Assembly (NCBI GenBank): GCA_003138515.1
Contig: PLGG01000032.1
Span: 62,001-126,000 of the forward strand
From: Acidobacteriaceae bacterium
GTDB lineage: Bacteria; Acidobacteriota; Terriglobia; Terriglobales; Acidobacteriaceae
Direction of reading: 5' to 3'
DNA: 64,000 bases
The notes under the pieces are model-generated. The model was not told the DNA's origin. It ran no database searches and worked only from the letters and a program-made list of their open reading frames with translations. The position numbers were made by a program, and so were the translations under genes. Below, piece after piece: positions 26,756-36,397 of this stretch (within the stretch, counting starts at the first letter, position 1; each line of letters opens with the position of its first letter).

Positions 26756-29700
26756 ATGAAAGGAAGATGCGTGCGTACCCTCCTGGCTCCCGACTTGCAG
26801 CGAAAGCAGAAGTGCGTCCGCGTCGCCCGGCATGGTTGGATGCTGGGAGCCGTGCTGCTGTCGGTTGCTGCTGGCGTGGCGGCGCGTGGTCAGGGCGTCC
26901 CCACGATTACGTCCATTGCCCCACCGAGCGTGACGGCTGGCGGTCCGGGATTCACGCTCACCGTAAACGGCACGGGATTCTTCGCCGGGTCAGTGGTGCA
27001 GGTGAATGGAGCGGGCCGGACCACTGCATTGGTGAGCGCGACGCAAATTACCGCGGCGATTCTGGCCACGGACATTGCGGCGCAGGGCACCGATGAAATC
27101 ACCGTCTTCAATCCTTCGTTGACTGTGCCCGGAGGAACATCGGCGCCATTTCCGCTGATTGTGAACCCGGCGGCAGGGCCCCCTCCAGTACTGACCAGCG
27201 CGGCTCCCGGCCTCGCGGTGCAGGGAGCAGGCCGGATGCAGCTTACGTTGCAGGGAGCGAACTTCAGGCCCGGCGCCAAGGTGGTCATCTCGCCGAAGCT
27301 CGCGAGCCTGGCCAACTCCAACGGCAACACGCAAGCGGCGGACATTGCGGTGTTGATCGTGAATCGGATCTCGACGACGCTGATGACCGCGACCGTGAGC
27401 CTGAGCCCCGGCGCAAGTGTGGGCCTGCGAGCGATCGACGTGCTGAACACCGACGGAACTTCCACGGCAACGCCGATTGGTCCTGCCGCGGCGGGCAGCG
27501 GTACGACGCAGCCATTCGAGATCAGCTCATCCACATCCATCGGCGCGCCGGTGTCGGTGCTCAATCTCGCATTGCTTCATCCGCGCGATGGGACGGTGGT
27601 TTCTCTTGGCGGTGAGCTATATGCGGAGGCGGTGATGTCGGGCGCGGGGACGGGCACGATCATCGGCCAATGGCTCTGGGATAACCGGGTTGTCGAGCAG
27701 TTTGCCGTGAACCTCGTCGCCGGGCAGAGTGTCACTGTAAGGACGCAGCAGCCATTGCCCACATGGTTCCTGGGCGGGCATACTGTGCAGTTGCGCATGG
27801 AGCAACCGAGCCAGATTGCGTCGCGGCCAGTAACGGTCGTCGTCAATCCTGCTGGCTGGCAACTTGAAGAGCTCCTCGCGCCGGTATATGGGTCAGCGTA
27901 CACCGATTCAGAGCCTCCTGCCTTCTTGTGGGCGCCGGTTCCGGGGGCGGTTCGCTACCAGGTTGGATTCTCCACGCAGCCATATTTCTCCTCCATTGCG
28001 AACTGGTACAACGCAGACGACAATCACTGGCAGGTTCCCGCGGACGTTTGGAGTCGGCAGCCAGCCGGCAATCTTTACTGGACCGTCCGAGCCGTAGACA
28101 GCGCCGGAGCAACGCGCAAACCGCTGCCGATGCGGCCAATCGCGCACCTGGCGCAAGGAGCCCTGGCCCCGGCGAGTGCTGTTCCCACACAATCCGCCGC
28201 CGGACACATGTTGCTTGATTGGAACCCGGCGAACCCTGGCGCATTCTATCTGGTCACCTTGAGCAACGACGCTGAGAGCGATAGGGTTCTGCGGCGATAT
28301 CTGACAGACAAGGGAACGCTCGATCTGCATTCGGTGGAAAGCCTCCTGGTTCCGGGTCAAACGTACTTTTGGCGTGTGGATGTGTATTCGCATTGGGGCG
28401 ATTTTCTGTTTTCGGGACCGGAACAGCGATTTGTCGTGCCGCGCGTTCCGGGCCCTCCATCGGCGCGGATGAGGCAACCAACAAGAAGCCTAAACGTCGA
28501 ATTCGTCTCGCTGACCACGCTGCGCAGGCACGGATACTTCGATCTCGCCTCGCAGATCACCAAAGAAGCGCCGGCGCCGAACAGCAGCGTGAGCCAGACC
28601 GAGCCCGCGATCAGTGTTCAATTCCAGGCGCCGGTGAATCCCGCGGACGTGAGCTTGGCGATGGACGACATCGACATTACGCCCCTGGCGCAAGTGACCC
28701 AGACGCAGGTGGCATATACGCCGCAACTCCCGCTTGCGAATGGAGAGCACGACGTAAGTCTGACGGTGGGGAATGAGGCGTCGGGATGGAAGTTCACCGT
28801 ATCTGGGCCGACGGCGGCGCCGGCAACGCCCAGCTCAACGCCTTTCCAGCCGGGCACCGATGCCGAAGCGGAGCCCGCGCCGAGCCCTTCTTCCGCGCTC
28901 GGAGCTTCTTTTACGCGCGTGCCCGCATCGGCGAAGCCCGCACCGCCAAAGCAGAAATTCGGCGGCGAAATCGACGTGCAAGTCGGCTCCACAACGCAAT
29001 GGGCTTCGGGCTCCAATCCGCCAGACTCGAACGACCTCACGATTGCGAATCGCATGATCTTCCAAGGCAATCCGTGGCAGCCGGCGGTGAACGGAAGCGG
29101 CTTGCTCGATTCGGTGCTGAACCCTGCGGCACTGCGTTCCAGCGTGGGGCGCGTGAATGATTACGTCGCACAGTTCGAGCGCAAGGGTGAACACTGGGGC
29201 GTGGGCGTGCGCTTCGGCATTGTTTCGCCAGTTCTATACACCGACGCGCAATTCGTGACTGCGGCAACGCCGCGCCAGGGAGTGGAAGCCACGCTCACCA
29301 CGCCCGGCGGCAAGCTTGGCTTCTATACCAATACCAACGACGAGGCCCTGGGCGGCGGTGCGGGTATCACGTTCCATCAGCGACTGATGGGCGCGAGCTG
29401 GCAGGCGCCGTTCCCGAAGTGGGCGGAGTTCCGTCTGATGTGGCTCAGCGCGCGCGACATCGGCGCGCCAACCATCGTTGAGTATGACTCGGAGGGCAAT
29501 CCGATTGTCGTTCCCAACCCGGTTGCGCAGGCTTCGCGCGGGGACGTCTACGGCGGCCTACTCACATTGCATCTCCCCAAGAGCTGGCAGTGGCAATCGG
29601 AATACGCGTGGAGCTACGATGATGCGAATCTCTCCGATCCCACAGTGAAGACGCTATTCGGCCGCGCGTGGCGGACAGGTCTCTCCGGGCAAGCGGGTAA

Positions 29701-30577
29701 GGCGGCGCTCAGCGTGGATTTCCGCGATTTGAGCCCGAACTTCGGCAGTCCCGCGAATCCCAGCCTTACGCAGTCGAGCAATCCCGATCTGCGCGGCGTG
29801 GATGCCTCGGCCAGCGCGCCCACAAAGGCCGGGACATTTGCGGTCACCTATAGCTTTTTGCAGAACAACGTTCAGTCGGCGACGGCTGTCGAGCTCGACC
29901 TGAACACAGCGACTGAATCCTGGTCAAAGCCGCTCGGCGCGACGACCAATTTGAGCGTGAGCTCGAATCAATCGATCACCAAGACGGGTAATGTTCCGCC
30001 GGCGTTACAGGGTCAGCCGCCGTCGCAAAACGGAAGCGCCGACCAACGCGACGTTTCCGGCGACATCACGGTGAGCCGCCAGGTGGGCATGGTCTCGCTC
30101 AATGTGGGAGGCACGCGCGACTGGCTCAGAAACAATATTCAGCCCAGCGCCGGGGCCATCACTTCGTCGATTTTCGCCGGCGTGAATCTCGTTACGAAGG
30201 GCTTTTTCCAGTGCAACACGCAAGTCAACGTCAGTTGGGTTGCTGCAGATCCCGTAGCGATTGGCGATACGCGCAACATCAGCGTGTACGTGCAGCCCGC
30301 ACTTGCCTGGAAGAGGCCGGGACTGCAGATTTCTCCGCTTGTGAGCCTGGTGCAGGCCCAGTCGCAGCTGGCGAGCGGCACATTTACCAGCGACACGCTC
30401 AGCGGCCAGTACGGTGGGCGGCTGGCATGGACGCTCCCCGGCTGGCTGAAGACAAGCACGCTCTCAGCGCAGGGCAGTTACAACCAGAATCACGACAACG
30501 TTAACCACATCGACACGGCCACAACGCAGCTTGTGGCAATCTGGACCTTCGCGTGGGGCCACAAGAAGACTTTCTGA
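26756..30577 (+). CDS. Exported TIG-domain protein with C-terminal beta-barrel-like region
   Basis: 1273 aa, not recognised as a known protein. The signal peptide is preceded by a long basic N terminus (hydrophobic core MLGAVLLSVAAGVA, about 29-42). Then: TIG domains at about 49-130 (TITSIAPPSVTAGGPGFTLT) and 137-240; an Ig-like segment 260-365; two FN3-like units 370-570; an SbsA-like Ig unit about 600-690; a Pro/Ala/Ser linker about 690-735; and about 530 residues of alternating amphipathic strands ending in Phe. That last part reads like an outer-membrane barrel with surface loops. Inference: an outer-membrane anchor displaying an Ig-like stalk. It is the first of three closely packed genes. 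Confidence 0.65.
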   Translation: MKGRCVRTLLAPDLQRKQKCVRVARHGWMLGAVLLSVAAGVAARGQGVPTITSIAPPSVTAGGPGFTLTVNGTGFFAGSVVQVNGAGRTTALVSATQITAAILATDIAAQGTDEITVFNPSLTVPGGTSAPFPLIVNPAAGPPPVLTSAAPGLAVQGAGRMQLTLQGANFRPGAKVVISPKLASLANSNGNTQAADIAVLIVNRISTTLMTATVSLSPGASVGLRAIDVLNTDGTSTATPIGPAAAGSGTTQPFEISSSTSIGAPVSVLNLALLHPRDGTVVSLGGELYAEAVMSGAGTGTIIGQWLWDNRVVEQFAVNLVAGQSVTVRTQQPLPTWFLGGHTVQLRMEQPSQIASRPVTVVVNPAGWQLEELLAPVYGSAYTDSEPPAFLWAPVPGAVRYQVGFSTQPYFSSIANWYNADDNHWQVPADVWSRQPAGNLYWTVRAVDSAGATRKPLPMRPIAHLAQGALAPASAVPTQSAAGHMLLDWNPANPGAFYLVTLSNDAESDRVLRRYLTDKGTLDLHSVESLLVPGQTYFWRVDVYSHWGDFLFSGPEQRFVVPRVPGPPSARMRQPTRSLNVEFVSLTTLRRHGYFDLASQITKEAPAPNSSVSQTEPAISVQFQAPVNPADVSLAMDDIDITPLAQVTQTQVAYTPQLPLANGEHDVSLTVGNEASGWKFTVSGPTAAPATPSSTPFQPGTDAEAEPAPSPSSALGASFTRVPASAKPAPPKQKFGGEIDVQVGSTTQWASGSNPPDSNDLTIANRMIFQGNPWQPAVNGSGLLDSVLNPAALRSSVGRVNDYVAQFERKGEHWGVGVRFGIVSPVLYTDAQFVTAATPRQGVEATLTTPGGKLGFYTNTNDEALGGGAGITFHQRLMGASWQAPFPKWAEFRLMWLSARDIGAPTIVEYDSEGNPIVVPNPVAQASRGDVYGGLLTLHLPKSWQWQSEYAWSYDDANLSDPTVKTLFGRAWRTGLSGQAGKAALSVDFRDLSPNFGSPANPSLTQSSNPDLRGVDASASAPTKAGTFAVTYSFLQNNVQSATAVELDLNTATESWSKPLGATTNLSVSSNQSITKTGNVPPALQGQPPSQNGSADQRDVSGDITVSRQVGMVSLNVGGTRDWLRNNIQPSAGAITSSIFAGVNLVTKGFFQCNTQVNVSWVAADPVAIGDTRNISVYVQPALAWKRPGLQISPLVSLVQAQSQLASGTFTSDTLSGQYGGRLAWTLPGWLKTSTLSAQGSYNQNHDNVNHIDTATTQLVAIWTFAWGHKKTF

Positions 30578-30586
30578 GAGAAATAA

Positions 30587-33500
30587 ATGCGAGCGGCGCA
30601 AACTAACTCGAGTCTGGGACGTGAGCCAAGCGTGGGGCGGCGCTCCACGCCGATGGCTCGCGTGCTGCTTGCTGCCTTTGCGATCGCGCTGGCAAGTCGC
30701 GCGGGGGGACAAGCCGCCCCACATGGCAATCCTTCACTTATGTCGTATAGCCCGACGCAAGGAACGCAGGGAACGACAGTCACGCTCACGTTTACGGGAA
30801 CGAATTTCACTCCCCGGCTGCTCAAGCTGCTCTTCACGCCATCGCAGGGCCTGACCGTGAGCAGCATTTCGGCGGTATCGCCGATGCAGATTGTCGCCCA
30901 GGTGCAGATCGCCTCAACCGCCGCTATTGGCAGCTATCGAGTCGACATCGAGGACGCGGATCACGATCTAGTCGCGGGGACTCCATTCAATGTGGTCGCG
31001 GCGGTGAAGCAACCGCCGGCTTGCCCTAACGGCGCTTTTGCGGCGACCTGCGGAGCGCCGGCGCCCACGATCAAAGAAATGTCGCCGCTTTCTGGAAAGC
31101 AGGGAACGACGGTTGTGCTTACGCTCTCCGGCACCAACTTCGTTGCGAATGAGAGCCTGCTGCTTATCCCCTCGACAGGCCTGACGATTGGGCACAGCAA
31201 CCTGCTGAATGCGAACCAGGTGCAGACGCAAATCACGATCGCAGCGAATGCGCCGCTGGGCCCGCGCTCGGTGACACTGCTGGCCGGCAACTACCGCACG
31301 CCGGCGCCGAATACATTTACAGTGACTCCGGCTAACCCGAGTCCGGTTGCCGCTCCCATGCAGATTCTTCGGCTGGTTCCGAGCCAGATCACCGCAGGCG
31401 CGCAGAACGTGGACATCGCTATTGAAGGGACGGGCTTCGTGCCCGGCATTCAAGCGGCCTTCAGCGTGGGTGCGGGAATTCCAGCAGCGGTCTTCGCCGC
31501 GGGGCCGGCACGCTACGTAAACAGCACCGAGATTCACTTGACAGTGAGCGCGCTGGCAACGGCGCTGCCCGGCGGAAGAGACATCACATTGCAAACGCCC
31601 GAGCAGCAGAAAGCGACCGCTCCGCGCATGCTCGACGTGCTTACGCCGACCGTCACCCAGGGCCCGCCGCCGTCGCTCAAGATCACGCCCATCACGTTGC
31701 AGAAGCTTACGATGGGCAAGATTGTCCTCGACACGCCCAAATGGGGCGATCAATACGAGGGAGAGATCGAGCAGCACTACGGTATACCGGTGCTCGATGA
31801 CAGCGTTCAGTTCTCATGGCACGAGCAGAACCCCGGCATCGCCGACTACTACGTGCTCAACATTTACGAAAAGGACGGCGTCACGCTGCTCGCTTCAGAG
31901 CGCATCAATGGCATCTCGATTCTGGCTATGGGCGGCAATCAGACCACGATGATGAAGGTTCCGAACTATTTCGTTCCCGACGCGGCGTTTCTTGCTTCGG
32001 CGCTGGAGCCGTCGAAGTTCAAGATGGCCCCTGTTGGCTTCCATTATTCGTCGCACAGTGCCCCAACTTCCACGGTCATCAATGGCGTCATGATGTATCG
32101 ACCCCCTGCGCCATCAAGCTCCAGCCCGCAACTGGCCGAGGGCGATCTGCAATGGGAGGTGGTTGGGTATCACACCTACAACACCAGCGGCGTAGCACCG
32201 CAGGCGGCCAATCCGCCGGCAAAATCAGGCAGCACGCAATCGATCGTGCCGAGCTACGCGGCCAACGCGCAGCATGCGGCTGGCTTGCAATCGAACCAAA
32301 CGCCGACCCAGCCGCAGACGACCGATATCGAAGTTGAAGTTTCGGATCGCTGGCCGCTCGACCGGCCCGCCGCTCCCACGGGAATGTCCTGTCCGGCAAG
32401 CGGTTTTGGCAATGGGCTGCAGGCGCTGGACATCGATTTGAGCGGCGGCGATCCCAACTTCTACGCCGGTGATCGTTTCGTGGTGACCGGCAACTTCGAT
32501 CTCACCAACTCGCCCTACGCAACCAATCCCAATTTGATCTACGTGCCGGGTTCCAAGAAATCCGGTCAGGTCGTCGGGCAAGTCGGGCAACTGGCATTCG
32601 ACAATCTATTCATCGACTGGGGTGACGGAACCGTGCAGAAGATTGCGGCGGTCCCCAATGACTCGAGCATGACCAATTGGAACCGGGGTGAGACCATGAA
32701 CCTGCCGGCTCCGAACTCCCAGTCGACCCAGAAATTGCTATCCGAAGGCATCTATGTTCATGCCTACAACAACCCTACGAGTTACATCATCCGCGTTTTC
32801 CAGCTCTCCGAGGCAGATGCGCAGCACGTGAATGCGTCGCTGCTCGGGGCCAGCGTCGATGGCCCGGGAGGATCGCCTTTTCTGCAGGCGGCGACAGTGC
32901 GCAAGCTCGTTTCACTCAATAACGGCAGCGGCGCCGCTTCCCAGGGCTCCGTCGGCAATGCATTTCAAAGCGTCCTGGCGGACGCATCGACGCCTGTCCT
33001 CTCGAAGAACGGCAACGCGTCTTCAAGCTCAGGTTCGAGCCTTCCGCCGGGTCCCGATCTTTCGGCAATTACTTCGCGCGCCTACATGATCTTCTGCGCC
33101 AACAGAACTCTTACCGTGCCGGAAGACCAGGCTGCGGATGGGCCGCTGCACCTGAAAACCATTGCCGACCCGGACTTCCCCGGCCACGACAATAAACCGG
33201 ACAAAATAGCCATCCATCTGCAGCCCGCCGCGCTCGGCAATTCGAGTCATCAAAGCGCGCCCGCGCCAGTGCATGTTGAGGCGCCCAGGCCATCGCAAGC
33301 GCCTTCCTCGGGCAAACCGAAGGCCGCCATCGAGTCCCCGCGTCCGGGCGGTGGCAATGTGACCGCCGACGCCACATGCAGTACCTGCGACGATGCCGCC
33401 GTGGCGCAGTCAGTGATTGGGTACTATGGCCAAGGCGAGGTGCAGGTCACCTGGCATGTGGACGGCGACACCATGCAGCAGACGTTTGCGCTGGGTCCCT

Positions 33501-36397
33501 CGCAGCAGCGCAAGATGATCGCCCATCCGCAGCCGGGGCAAGCCGAGCCGCCCATTATCGTGTCGGACAGCCCGCCCTACAGTCCAAACTTTGACACACC
33601 CTCCCCGCTCCTTACCAAGACGTTGGGTATGCACACCGTGAGCGTGGAGGCTGCAATCGCGCCCGAGCCCACGCTGCCTAATCTGTCGATCAGTGTGCGC
33701 GAGACGCTAAGTAAAGTCACGGCGAGCAGCGGCACGAGCATCGATCCGGAAGCCGTGTCGCAGGCGCAATCGCTGCTGAACACGCTGTCGCCGCCCGCGG
33801 GCAGCCATCTGCCTCCGCTCAAGGTAGGCATCCTTTCCAGCTCAAACGAGAGTGTCGGCGGGCTGGGAGCCGTGCAGTATGTCAATGGGCCACTCGAGAA
33901 TCTAGTCAAGCTCTCCAAAATCAAACTTGCGGCCGATTCGTATGTGACATCGAATGTCCGCCACTACGAAGTAGTTCAATCCGATCCGTCGAAGCCGTGT
34001 AAGTTCCTCTTTCCCGTCACCAGCGGGGGCGCCTTCGAGATTGCGGACATTCAAGGCCACATCACGCAGCAGGGCACGCAATACTCGGGCTCCGGCAATC
34101 TGGTGATTCATCTTGCCAACCAGACGAGCGCTGCGTCGGGCGAAGGGTACGACGCCTATCCTCCCATTCCCATCAGCTTCACCAACTGGAATGTTCCCAA
34201 CGGCCTGACCGTCGCGTCGGGAACCATCGATGTTTCGCCCGGCATTACGCTGCTCGCCAGTGCGCCAGGAGTCAAGGGGACAATCGACCGCATTCAGGGC
34301 CACACCTCGTCCCAGGGAGGCGCGGCGCAGGGAGAAGTGGACGCAACCATGAGCCTGTCCCTCGCCGACGATACGCTGCGCGAGCCGGGTGAAGTGCCAG
34401 TTTCGTGGAACGGAGTGACTTCTGAGCTCCACGCCAACGGCGACTGGATCAAGGATGGCCTTTCCATGCCGGCGACGCTCATCGGCTGGAGCGGCTTTCA
34501 GATGCAGTCGAACGATGTGCGCATTGACCTGAGCCACTCGAGCGGTGACGCAGGCGGCCCGCTTTGCGGCGGGCTTAGCGGTGGCGACTGGGTCGGCGTG
34601 CGCTTTCCGTCGCTCACGCTCATCCCTTACACCATGGGGCTGGTCCAGTCTTCCTCGTTTCAGTTCAATGTCAACGACTGGGGAATCGTCGGCCACAACC
34701 TCTGCGGACACCTTCTCACGAAGCAGCCCTTTACTGCGCCGCTCGAAGACGGCACCGTGACCTTCGCTTCCCTTGAAGCTACGGCTGCGCCCGGCCAGGG
34801 CGACTTCAGCGCCACGTATCACGGCATGGACATCTACGTCCCCTGGCTCGATACGCACATCACCGGCGATGGCCATCTGCAATCGGGTGGGGGTAAGCAG
34901 GCCACCATCACATTCCCTTCGGGCGCGCCGTCGGTCACCAAGACGTACGGGAACATTTCATTTACCGCGAAGAACCTGCAATTCACCCAGGTGCAGGGCC
35001 TGAGCTGGGCGGTGCAGACCTCCACGACGTATACCTTCAACGCTGAAGGCAAGACCTTCGCGACCATTCCGATCACGCCGTTCTACTTTGGCATGAATGG
35101 CCACGCCTACCTCACCAATGAAGCCGGTTCGGTCGATGTTCCGCTCGGCGGCAGCTCCGTGCTCGGCCACACGCCTGTGGATCTTGTCTCCGCGCACATC
35201 ACCGTGCCCACCAGCGGCAGCCAGATCTTCACCGCACTGTTCAGCACCCACGTTCACTTATCGGAAGTGATGGCGGCCGCGCCAATGCAGGTGAACTACG
35301 AGCTCGACGAGTCGGGCACCCAAATCACCCAGCAAGGCCCGACAAATTCCCCATTCACGGTCGACGTCCCGTATCCCTCGGGGCAGCCGAGTTCCGACGC
35401 CAAAGTGCACCCCGTATACAACGGTGGCGGCAACGGTGGCGGCACTACCGAGTACTCCGGCACAGTGGATTTGAGCGAGCTAGGCGGGCCGCCCGTGACC
35501 GCGCAGTTCCGGCTGGGGTACGGCAATGGGCACGACTACTGGCTGACGCGCGCCATCATCGGCCTTGGCGATACGGGTGTTCCGCTCGTTCCCGTGCCCC
35601 CGATCATGAATCTCTATTCGATCTCCGGCGGCATGGGCCATAACTTCCCCATCAATGCATTCACCGACACGGGCGACCTGAATGCAGCCAGCCCCGTCTA
35701 TGACAACTCGTTCCTCTTTTACGCAGGCATGCGAGTGGGCATGCCCGATCATTTCACCTACACGCTCGACGGCGATCTCACCATCAAGGCCAGCGGCCAG
35801 GATGCGGGCGCGCGCATGGACTTTCACGCATGGCTGCTCAAGCTGGCCGACAACGGCAATGGGGATTTCCAGGGATACTTCCAATACGCAGGCGGAAATT
35901 TCGATGGGCGATTGTGGGGACAGCTCAACTTCATGGACGGATTGGCGTCGCTTAGTCTTGGCGATAGCGCCAACAACGCCGCCGTCGATATGCACTTTGG
36001 CAACGGACCATGGCACATCGATGCGGGCAAGAAAGAAGGCCCACGGATTCAAGGTCACTTCCTCGTCTCCGACGCCAACATGTACTTCATGCTCTCGGAC
36101 CAGGGACTCGTCATGGGAGGCGGGGAAGGCATCGATCTCGAAGTCGGCGACGGCTCGGTAGCATCGGCGTATGTGAAAGGCGACATCGATGCCGGTCTGT
36201 CGATCACGCCGCAGCCGCACATCTCCGGCGATTTTTCGGCAAACGCGAGCGCAGGTGTTTGCGTGTCAGGTGTTTGTGTTTCCGATTGGGTCAGCGCGCA
36301 AATTCACGCTGAGGCCCTGCCGCTCGATATTAACGCGAGCGCTTCCGTCGGCCTGCCATGGCCTTTGAGCAGCGTTTCGTTCTCGGCGCATCTATGA
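30587..36397 (+). CDS. Giant exported TIG-domain protein (1936 aa)
   Basis: Begins nine bases after the previous stop. A signal-like core is at about residues 23-40 (MARVLLAAFAIALASRAGGQ); ATG 30653 is an alternative start. Three TIG domains follow at about 47-135, 155-245 and 258-350, with the repeated GKQGTTVVLTLSGTNF-type strand. A PKD-like unit contains FDNLFIDWGDGTVQKI. A Cys-Thr-Cys pair (ATCSTCDD) lies near residue 930. From about 1100 to the end the protein is a long run of short beta strands, with many GDG and GNG turns, that suggests a beta-solenoid or TamB-like groove, closing with a second Cys pair (GVCVSGVCVSDW). No enzyme motif was seen. Inference: secreted or surface structural protein that works with its two neighbours. 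Confidence 0.65.
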   Translation: MRAAQTNSSLGREPSVGRRSTPMARVLLAAFAIALASRAGGQAAPHGNPSLMSYSPTQGTQGTTVTLTFTGTNFTPRLLKLLFTPSQGLTVSSISAVSPMQIVAQVQIASTAAIGSYRVDIEDADHDLVAGTPFNVVAAVKQPPACPNGAFAATCGAPAPTIKEMSPLSGKQGTTVVLTLSGTNFVANESLLLIPSTGLTIGHSNLLNANQVQTQITIAANAPLGPRSVTLLAGNYRTPAPNTFTVTPANPSPVAAPMQILRLVPSQITAGAQNVDIAIEGTGFVPGIQAAFSVGAGIPAAVFAAGPARYVNSTEIHLTVSALATALPGGRDITLQTPEQQKATAPRMLDVLTPTVTQGPPPSLKITPITLQKLTMGKIVLDTPKWGDQYEGEIEQHYGIPVLDDSVQFSWHEQNPGIADYYVLNIYEKDGVTLLASERINGISILAMGGNQTTMMKVPNYFVPDAAFLASALEPSKFKMAPVGFHYSSHSAPTSTVINGVMMYRPPAPSSSSPQLAEGDLQWEVVGYHTYNTSGVAPQAANPPAKSGSTQSIVPSYAANAQHAAGLQSNQTPTQPQTTDIEVEVSDRWPLDRPAAPTGMSCPASGFGNGLQALDIDLSGGDPNFYAGDRFVVTGNFDLTNSPYATNPNLIYVPGSKKSGQVVGQVGQLAFDNLFIDWGDGTVQKIAAVPNDSSMTNWNRGETMNLPAPNSQSTQKLLSEGIYVHAYNNPTSYIIRVFQLSEADAQHVNASLLGASVDGPGGSPFLQAATVRKLVSLNNGSGAASQGSVGNAFQSVLADASTPVLSKNGNASSSSGSSLPPGPDLSAITSRAYMIFCANRTLTVPEDQAADGPLHLKTIADPDFPGHDNKPDKIAIHLQPAALGNSSHQSAPAPVHVEAPRPSQAPSSGKPKAAIESPRPGGGNVTADATCSTCDDAAVAQSVIGYYGQGEVQVTWHVDGDTMQQTFALGPSQQRKMIAHPQPGQAEPPIIVSDSPPYSPNFDTPSPLLTKTLGMHTVSVEAAIAPEPTLPNLSISVRETLSKVTASSGTSIDPEAVSQAQSLLNTLSPPAGSHLPPLKVGILSSSNESVGGLGAVQYVNGPLENLVKLSKIKLAADSYVTSNVRHYEVVQSDPSKPCKFLFPVTSGGAFEIADIQGHITQQGTQYSGSGNLVIHLANQTSAASGEGYDAYPPIPISFTNWNVPNGLTVASGTIDVSPGITLLASAPGVKGTIDRIQGHTSSQGGAAQGEVDATMSLSLADDTLREPGEVPVSWNGVTSELHANGDWIKDGLSMPATLIGWSGFQMQSNDVRIDLSHSSGDAGGPLCGGLSGGDWVGVRFPSLTLIPYTMGLVQSSSFQFNVNDWGIVGHNLCGHLLTKQPFTAPLEDGTVTFASLEATAAPGQGDFSATYHGMDIYVPWLDTHITGDGHLQSGGGKQATITFPSGAPSVTKTYGNISFTAKNLQFTQVQGLSWAVQTSTTYTFNAEGKTFATIPITPFYFGMNGHAYLTNEAGSVDVPLGGSSVLGHTPVDLVSAHITVPTSGSQIFTALFSTHVHLSEVMAAAPMQVNYELDESGTQITQQGPTNSPFTVDVPYPSGQPSSDAKVHPVYNGGGNGGGTTEYSGTVDLSELGGPPVTAQFRLGYGNGHDYWLTRAIIGLGDTGVPLVPVPPIMNLYSISGGMGHNFPINAFTDTGDLNAASPVYDNSFLFYAGMRVGMPDHFTYTLDGDLTIKASGQDAGARMDFHAWLLKLADNGNGDFQGYFQYAGGNFDGRLWGQLNFMDGLASLSLGDSANNAAVDMHFGNGPWHIDAGKKEGPRIQGHFLVSDANMYFMLSDQGLVMGGGEGIDLEVGDGSVASAYVKGDIDAGLSITPQPHISGDFSANASAGVCVSGVCVSDWVSAQIHAEALPLDINASASVGLPWPLSSVSFSAHL

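Noticed and set aside
33902-34882. 326-codon frame antisense to the giant TIG gene
   Set aside because: No motif, and the sense strand continues as one 1936-codon frame.
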